NCBI GenBank assembly: GCA_036936605.1 | Contig: JAUPFV010000003.1 | Location: 100,883,278-100,947,277, forward strand | Direction: 5' to 3' | DNA from: Limnanthes douglasii subsp. nivea | Lineage: Eukaryota > Streptophyta > Magnoliopsida > Brassicales > Limnanthaceae | DNA length: 64,000 bases | Part shown: one piece after another, positions 56,813-64,000 of the stretch | How positions within the stretch are numbered: the first letter of the stretch is position 1 | Layout: every line of letters begins with the position of its first letter | Translations under genes and position numbers: made by a program | Notes under the pieces: generated by a model | Database searches by the model: none | Seen by the model: the letters and a program-made list of their open reading frames with translations, nothing else | Told to the model about the DNA's origin: nothing

Positions 56813-58560
56813 ATGGCTTATCTTGTTGTTGTAGTTGTTATAAATGCTTTTCTTATTGGAACTTCTTCAGATTCTTAACTTCCAACTACTTTAAACCCTT
56901 ATGTTGTTGGTGAACCAACTGTTTTTGAATCTTCAATTTGAGCAGTTGCCAGTTTGATTCCACGTTGGCTTATTTGGATGAAAAAAATTGTTAAACAAGA
57001 ACTGTTAGCAGTGGATGACCTTACTCCTCGTTCCTCCAAAGAAATTGAAATATCTGAGACTTATACTCAGTCTATAAAAGAAGTCTCTGATTTTGTCGGG
57101 AGATGAAGCTTAAAATTATCTCAGAGCTTACTTCTCTACTATAAGAGATAAATCAATTCTTGAGGGTAAAAGGATGGTTGAAAAACAACATGAAGAGTTC
57201 TTACGTAGGAACCGTCAAAGGAGTAACTCATAAAGTACTTCTAAGTCACAAAATCTTTTACTTGTAAAAGTTACAGCTCTTGTTAAACCTATTATTGGAG
57301 CTTATATGACAATTGATTATGTGATAGATGAATCTTCAAACTTAGCGATTGCTTCCGATATTATTATAAATGGATAAGTAAGTCTAAAAAAAGATGTAGT
57401 TACTACTACTGAAGTTTGTGTTCATTCATCATTAGCTAGTGAGCCTATTGTGGATGTTGTTAATACTAATTTGGAATCTCCGACCTCCAAAATTGTCGTA
57501 AAGACACCTGATACTCCAAGTGCAGGTGATAGATAACATATTCTTGTAAACCCATGATGGCTTGTTTAACATGAGTTCTCCTCAAACCGAAACTCATATT
57601 GTAGTACGACCATTTGTTTTTTTTCTTTAAACCGCATTCTTGATATAGTAAATTAGTTTAATTTTCTAGCCAGTTGGAGAAAGCTTCCAACATATATTGA
57701 TTATTTGGAGATGAACAAAAGACACATAAATTTGAGAGTTTAGGTAAATTTTTAAAATTTGTAGCTAACTTCAATTTTTGTATAACGAATGTTTGTTGTT
57801 TTTATTTTTGTTGTTTGTTGTTTGCATACTATCCTTAGCGGCCTGACTATGGTACATCAATGTAATGTTCAGTCTGGCGATTATAATGTTTTATCTATGG
57901 GAAATTCTTGAAGATGATGCCAAACTATTTGAAGAATCCTCATATTTGAAAACTACTCTTCAAAGTAAGATTGCAGTCACAAGAAGCTAAAAGACGAGCT
58001 TGTTGATTCTATGTGTCAAGTTGAAGCTTATTGATTCTAGGTCTCACGTCGAAGTTGAGATGTTAGATTTGCAGAAGCAATTGAATGCATCGGTGACCAT
58101 AGTGAATTTTCTTAAAGAATCTCTAGTTAAAGAAAGTTTGGGCATGACCAGAGATATTGTTGTCAACCAACAAGGGATGATCAAAGCAACTCATGCAGCT
58201 ATGGTAGAATATAACTCATAATTGTTTTTCATGAAAAATATCCAAATATAAACTTCGACCACTTATGGTATTATGTTCCTAAAAAAATGGCTCAAAAACG
58301 TAAAGTGGAGCAGCCGTTCTCTTAACTCTCGTCCTTTATTAGACTTTAGTAAGGAATGTGCTCGCATTTGTGATCTGATTGAAGATCTTGATAATAAAAA
58401 ATATAATGATGCTTTAAATTCTTCATATTAAAATATGGGCAAAAATAGTGGTGCTCAACCCGTTAATGTTAGAATAGGGCATTTAGGCGAAGTTGATAAT
58501 GCTCTGGCCGAATTTGTAGTTACTATTGTAAATTTTTCAGCCTTGAATTATTTTTGTATG
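56813..58560 (+). pseudogene. Possible antisense gene of gypsy 3 (coiled-coil fragment)
   Basis: Coding-like stretches on plus: PRWLIWMKKIVKQELLAVDD near 56965-57020, EIEISETYTQSIKEVSDFV near 57045, a coiled region LIDSRSHVEVEMLDLQKQLNA at 58027-58090 in the open frame 58000-58221, then LLDFSKECARICDLIEDLDN near 58340-58395 and VRIGHLGEVDNALAEFV near 58470. Position (3' of integrase, opposite strand) and coiled-coil character equal the antisense genes of elements 1 and 2, but the diagnostic GLRLPL motif is not seen here. Confidence 0.4.
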
Positions 58561-59399
58561 ACTCTATTTATAATGTGATGAAGGCATACTAAACCAAGTC
58601 TTATGTATTTTTGGATAACTACTACATATAATTTTGTTTGCTGATTGATTTTTTATTTTGTGCTTTTGTTTAAACACTTTGACTGTGTGTAGTATATTTT
58701 TCCTTTTGAAATGATCAATTCAAAACGTTGGGGACTTTGCTAGGAATATTTGTGTTCCGTTTTGGATATTTTTAGAATTGTTCAAGCTTTTTTAAGGGTG
58801 TATGACTCCTTCTAGGGGTTTTTTATTTTTTTTTAAATGCTAAATTTTTTGTAGTGTTCAGGGATTACATTTTTAATCATCACAGTCTTAAGTCTATTTT
58901 GAGAGACTTCATAAAACATTTGATGTTCCTATTTGAATCACCCTTTTATTGACATGTTGTCTTATGACATTTATAAATGTACTTCTAATTTTAAAAGCAT
59001 AATGAAACTTGATATTTTGGAAAGATAAATGTTTTATTAATGTTGAATACCTCTATAAACCTTCTCGTATACCGAGGTAGGAAATATAGCACATTCTCAT
59101 AATTTAATATTCATGTTAAATCATAAAGACGATGATAAAGTTTTAAATGAATAATATTCCAGAAGTGCCAAATTTGGTTTTATTCTTTATCCAGTAATTA
59201 TCATGTTGGTTACCTTCAATTGGTCGTTAGATTGTGAAATGAAAGAAGAATATAAAATTTGTTTTATTCTCTTTGAACGCAAATAATTGTGAGTTTGTCG
59301 TTTTAGAATTTGGTTCCACTATATGTTATAATGACCCTTGGAATTCCATAGGTGTTTACCTTTCAGAAAATGATGAATTCTTTTGTAGTGATGTTTACT

Positions 59400-59690
59400 G
59401 TGCCAATTTTCAGAAGTAGCCTATAACAACTAGTTAAAAGATTCATTTTCGAGCTTTTGTTAGGGGCCCTATAATATCCAAGCCATGTCTATCAAATGGG
59501 ATTACTTCTGATATTATTTTCAATAATACCGTCAAGACTTGTCTAAAGTTGGAGTATCGTTGGCATGTATCCCACTGGTTGATCTTTTTCTTATAATCTT
59601 CCATTATTATGGGCCAATAATAATCTTTGATGTACCTTGTAGCCGCAATGGGAACTTCCTTCTCCATCATGTAAATCTTCTAAGATATTG
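59400..59690 (-). pseudogene. Gypsy 3 integrase, N-terminal part
   Basis: The minus-strand frame 59670-59443 gives RYIKDYYWPIIMEDYKKKIN, CQRYSNFRQ and RHGLDIIGPLTKARK: the zinc-binding region and start of the catalytic core of plant gypsy integrase. The first HHCC cysteine is still in DTCQRY. The catalytic core below 59440 has decayed beyond reading except perhaps VVIGYF. Confidence 0.85.
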
Positions 59691-60369
59691 GTTACTTCAT
59701 CAGGGCTTAAGCACCAAAATAATCGTTTAGTTAGTCCATGTAAATTCATATTGCTCTTTTAGTTGTCTTTCGGATGGAAACTCTGTCAAACAAATTATCA
59801 AATCCTAGGATTTTATTATTTTTCTTAGTTCGAAGTGGATATGATAGTCTTATAATTCTACTGACATCTTGACCAATCTTCCAGATACATTTGGTTTTTG
59901 TATAACCTTTCTAAAAGAGAAATAAGTTCAAACTATCATCATATGGTCTTGGAAGTACGATCTCATTTTTTGGCTAGAACTACCAATATCAAAACAAAAT
60001 TTTCTAAGTGTAAGTATCTAGTTTCAACTGGTAATAAATGTTTACTTACAAAATATATTGCTTTAGATTCTTTTTCTTCCTCTTTGGTCAGTATTTCATT
60101 GACATCATAATCTGAAACTACAATGTACAAATATAAAGATTATCGTGGTTGAGGCTTTGCTAACACTTATGGAGAGATCGTGAACTTCTTTATGTTATTA
60201 AACATTTCATCGCATGTTGTAGTTCATTCAAAATTACTTGCTCATCTCACTACTTTAAAGAAAAGTTAGTATTTATCTAAAGATATTGATAACTATTTGT
60301 TTAGAGTCGTTAATATTCTAGTCATAATTTGTACCTCATTTGTATTCATTGGTGGATCCATCACTACTA

Positions 60370-60985
60370 ATTTAGCAAGTTATATTGGTCTACTTCAATT
60401 CATTTTTCGCTAACCATGTAGCCTAAGAATTTATATGACCTTATACCAAAAATAAATTTTTTTAAAGTTAGCTTGAGATTTGCTTTTATGAGATTTGTGA
60501 AAATATCGGTCAAAGCTGATGGATGATCCTCCTCGGGAAGACTGGTAACTAGTGTGTTATCAATATAAGCTTGTATGTTTTGGCCCAACTGTGTTGCAAA
60601 GATTTTGGTAACTAGTCGATGATATGAATCTATGATATTTTTGAGTTTGAAATGCATTAATTTGTATAAGTGCAACCTCTTTCTATTATGAAAGTTGTAT
60701 TCTCTTGATCTTCGTTACACATTTTTCTTTGATTATAATTGATAAATGCATCTATGAAAGATTATATTTTATTATGGGATGTTGTGCATACAATTTAATC
60801 ACTTAGCGGGAAAAAGTTTCTTTCAAGCATGCTTTGTTGAGGTCTGTGAAGTCTTAGTACATCTTCTATGTGTTATTTTTCTTCTTGACAAAGACTAGAT
60901 TAGTTGTCCATATTAGGTAATGGTCTCTTGTATATGTCACGTAACAGTTAGCATATTTACTTCTTCAATAATGGTTTTTTTGTTG
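60370..60985 (-). pseudogene. Gypsy 3 reverse transcriptase
   Basis: WTTNLVFVKKKNNTWKMYxDF, then TDLNKACxKETF, at 60925-60830 (fingers), SYHRLVTKIFATQLGQNI at about 60625-60575, QAYIDNTLVTSL near 60570-60535 (the YxDD position reads YIDN), then LTDIFTNLIKANLKLTLKK and FGIRSYKFLGYMVSEK to 60400. Clear gypsy RT with frameshifts. Confidence 0.88.
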
Positions 60986-61499
60986 GGAGTATGATTTATC
61001 CTTTTGCATAATAGACCTGAAGTTGTTGTTGAATGATAATTTATCGTAAATGAATTCTATTGGGACTCATTTCACATTGTGTGTGCTCCATAAAAACATA
61101 TCTAAACTATTTTGTACTTTAGATTGGTTAGAATATCTCGCCTGAACTTTCATTTTTTTCTTCTTACATATTTACATTATTTATATCTTCGTCTGGTTTT
61201 ACTAAGTGTAAGGCTTCTTTGAGGTCATCCATTTATTCTATAATGACCCATTTTTGTTCTAATTGTTATATTTTAAGTTCTAGGATGATGCATGACATTT
61301 CCTATAAGTTTCTGATTTCATCTTATCACTATTATTTTCCCTTTCATTGGGTACCTAAACCATTGGTAGACCGTAAAAAATACGACATGCATTTGGTATA
61401 TCCAAGATTTTCCCACTATGACATTTTAGAAGGAATATGTATCTATTACCATGAATAAACATTAAAATTTATTCTTATATTCGTGCACTCCAATTACAA

Positions 61500-61740
61500 T
61501 AATTAGGTTTGCCTCCCCTTATACATTTGCATTTTCCCTGGTGAAGCCAATCAAGCTTCGTTTAGTTGGGGGATTAGCACAAACACTTCTCGCAATTGTC
61601 GTAATTACCTTTATAGACTATGTTTGATGAGCTCCAAATGTCTATCATTAACCTATTGACTTCAACTTCAACTATCTTCATTGTTAATAGTACGACATCA
61701 CCATGTGGTGTTGCCACTCCTTATAATTCATTATATGTGA
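61500..61740 (-). pseudogene. Gypsy 3 protease region
   Basis: HPHGDVVLLTMKIVEVEVNRL, then MIDIWSSSNIVYK (expected VDTGSSADIVY; catalytic Asp retained, Thr-Gly changed) near 61700-61620, followed by LIGFTRENANVxGE near 61560. Typical gypsy protease in decayed form. Confidence 0.7.
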
Positions 61741-62029
61741 ATGTTGGAATAGGATATGAGTTTTAGTATCAAGTTTGTTTTTGTCTTGATGCTCTTATTT
61801 CCCATAGAACTTCCCTGATCACTTACATTTGAGAACATATTTAATTTTCTCTTAGATTACTACCAAATTTTTGGTCAAGTCTATGAATGGCCCTCTTGGT
61901 CAGTAATCGGACATTCTGTTATTGTTGTTATGATACTTCTAGATTTTACTTTATAGCAATGCATTTGATTGTTCATTGGTCTTTTCAAATTCATTCCACT
62001 GTTATTTCCGGATGTTTTGGTTTTGGTGT

Positions 62030-62480
62030 TAACTTGAGCCATTATTTGTGGTAGCCATATGATGGTTTGATGAATATGTTGTTGAGGTTACAATGTTTTC
62101 ATCTCTTTTAGATCTAGCAACCTCGTCTATTTTAATGTAGCGCTCGACTTGGTCCAGTAGTTCCCCAAAATTTATAGATTTTTATTCATTATATTATCTA
62201 AGATTACACCTTGTAAGACTCATTGCCTCCATGCTTCTACCAACACCAAAATATGGTTATTCAATAATTTGCTCTTGGTATCCACGAACCTCTAGGTTTA
62301 CTCCTTTATATTTTCAGTAGGTGTTTTTAGTAGTTTATGTAGTCCTTACATCCTTTTATCACTTTTGAACCTATAAAATGGTTCATAAAGGTTGTCTGGA
62401 GCATCTTATAGCTCTTGATGCATCATCTTAAGAGATTATCGCATCATTATATGACGTTTTATCTGAACGCCATCAAAAAT
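62030..62480 (-). pseudogene. Gypsy 3 gag
   Basis: Minus-strand traces: LPDNLYEPFYRFKSDKRM near 62400-62345, TPTENIKEYxRRFVDTKSKLL near 62330-62265 (Retrotrans_gag end), ELLDQVERYIKIDEVARS-like sequence near 62165-62110. Stops and frameshifts. The gag N-terminus was not recognised above 62480. Confidence 0.6.
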
Positions 62481-63020
62481 TCTCTACATTTAATTTCATC
62501 ATCAAATCTACATCAACATATTACTGTTAAATTGTTAAATGTGATGCTCAAGATCTCATTTACCGTTATACTTATCTATTTCATGATTTTTAAAGTTTAG
62601 CAGTAGAAAATCATATAATATATCTAAAGCTAGTGGATATTTTTCATTTTTCATTTATCATTATCATCATTAAAATTATTTCCATTGTTCATGAAAGGCT
62701 ATGCATGTTGATACCCAGGTCCATGGCACTTTCAGTTGGGGTTTATTATTATTATTTTTGTTCGACATTAGTAGATTAAAAATATTATAAGTAATGGTTC
62801 GTTTGTGCTTGATATTGCCTTTGGAAGTTTGGTTGGTTTCAATTTTCTCATGTTGGGGATTACATGTAGCCCTGATTGAAGTTTGGATAGGTATGTGTAT
62901 AATTTTGTTGCGTTGGTGGTATTTGGGAAAACATTCATTGGAATCATACTGCCATTCTGGGGTTCTTTTGTGGAATTCATTGATCAGACATCAGAACCCA
63001 TTGCTGATTAGATGGGATCC

Positions 63021-64000
63021 TTAGCTGAAATGCAGGGGTTTGTTGAAACCCTGACTGTTGAGAATGGATTTGATAATAACTCTATTATTAAAAGGATGGC
63101 TCGCATGCCCGATTATCAGAGTAAGAAGTGTGGCTGTGTTCTAACGTATGAAGGAGCATGTTGAAAGGCTTCTAAAGCATCACGGTGAATTTAGAGAGTT
63201 GGTAATATGTTTGGTACGACTTTGAGGATAACATGGCCTTATTGTTTTCCCATAAAATAGTCAGGGTTCCTGATTTCGTTCATCCATTCGATTACATTTT
63301 TATGTTGGTATTCTTTCTGTTGTTCATACAATATTTGTTTTGTTTCTTGCTCCGGCTGTATGATCTCGAGACTGATTTGTCTCTATTTTTATTGTCAGTT
63401 ATGTCGAATGATAGTTTTCTTCTTTAAATAATATTTCTCAAACGATCTTCCAACATGTTGAGAATTATATCATCTTTTTTCCACTTCAACCCGTTGGACA
63501 ACAAACTTGAATCTAAGAGCTTGGGGAATCAATTTTGTGTCCCGCATTTTAACAAATCATTAGTTTGTTTATCTCAAAAGAACTGGACCAATCAGTGAAA
63601 TGGATTGTAGGAGCCGTCACGGTTAGAGGCTTTGACGAAAGGCTTTACTTCTAATTTTTCATTTTACGGACGAATCAGATCGTTTTTTAATTTTTTCAAT
63701 TAATTGATTAAAAAATCTTATAGCTTTTTGTTATTATTAGGAAGAAAATTTATATTCCGTAATAATATCTTTAATTGTTGGGATAAATTCTAGACACGAG
63801 GTTTGATACAAGATTCCATAATAGTTTATGAAAGCAAAACAAAATAATAAAAATGATAAATACTAGAAAAAAATGATCAATGTATTGATTATTATTGGTT
63901 TCTATTTCTAGATTTTACAACTTGAATTATATGAAAGAATACTATATCTTAAACTTAAACCTAAGACAAAAATTTTAATTATAATATTATTGTTTATTAA
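63021..64000. other. Right end of window, no gene recognised
   Basis: AT-rich sequence with short open frames (for example 63233-63427, hydrophobic) that match no family I know. It may include the 5' part and LTR of gypsy 3, but no TG...CA border or primer-binding site was found. Confidence 0.5.

Larger units (their letters stand above)
56815..63020 (-). mobile_element. Ty3/gypsy retrotransposon 3, heavily decayed
   Basis: Minus-strand order from high to low coordinates: gag, protease, RT, integrase start, and then on plus a possible antisense gene. No LTRs or primer-binding site recognised. The pol order and antisense layout match elements 1 and 2. Borders are uncertain, and 63020-64000 holds no gene I can identify. 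Confidence 0.7.

Noticed and set aside
1..64000. tRNA or rRNA genes
   Set aside because: No cloverleaf-like or rRNA-like segment noticed on either strand; the TGGTATCAGAGC and TGGCGCCGTCTG motifs are retrotransposon primer-binding sites, not tRNA genes.
1..64000. Bacterial-type defence or secretion system
   Set aside because: Splice sites, plant retrotransposons and the plant ABCC gene show nuclear plant DNA; no prokaryotic gene arrangement is present.

Overview
This is nuclear DNA of a flowering plant, most likely a eudicot. The evidence is AT-rich sequence, GT-AG introns, plant-type LTR retrotransposons (Copia and Tat-like Ty3/gypsy), MuDR-type and FAR1-type Mutator-like elements (MULEs), an L1-type LINE, and a plant ABCC transporter with short introns. 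No species assignment is possible from this alone. About 85% of the window is transposon-derived and decayed. The one host gene that looks complete is an ABCC8-like ABC transporter on the minus strand at 50339-55892.

Layout. 1-1924 (-): MuDR-type MULE transposase pseudogene running off the left edge, with an intron and upstream region full of short palindromes (445-737 and 2002-2467). 4014-4331 (+): a mini-MULE-like reading frame joining a PB1-like start to a zinc knuckle. 4419-7557: Copia element with 5' LTR and primer-binding site, truncated at the start of reverse transcriptase and joined to the 3' end of a FAR1-SWIM-OTU MULE. A 4.63-kb unit covering both element pieces is tandemly duplicated (4799-9427 and 9428-14058) with a CCCTA microhomology at the breakpoints. 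The rest of that MULE runs on to 15701. 15760-16640: GC-rich hairpin repeats plus AT-rich flank, homologous in inverted orientation to about 48860-50000. 16649-20040 (-): decayed gene of unknown type with a possible plant-mobile-domain-like segment, interleaved with a dispersed GATAGATGCG-type minisatellite. 20338-20999: solo LTR with a perfect 5-bp target duplication. 22077-23054: MITE-like element.

23431-33341: Ty3/gypsy element 1 (gag-pol on +, extra antisense gene on -). 33342-48690: L1-type LINE split within its endonuclease domain by a complete Ty3/gypsy element 2 (34941-45458, both LTRs, ATACT target duplication, antisense gene, 50-bp tandem repeats). 50339-55892 (-): the ABCC gene, 12 predicted exons, 1455 codons in frame. 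56231-56303: (TA)n microsatellite in its upstream region. About 56815-63000: decayed Ty3/gypsy element 3 on the minus strand, probably also with an antisense gene.

The order of several events can be read. Copia and MULE were joined before the tandem duplication. The LINE was present before gypsy 2. The Tat-like elements share a gene plan in which a second gene faces gag-pol from the 3' side. No operon, CRISPR array or RNA gene was recognised. Element borders given with 'about' were placed by eye.
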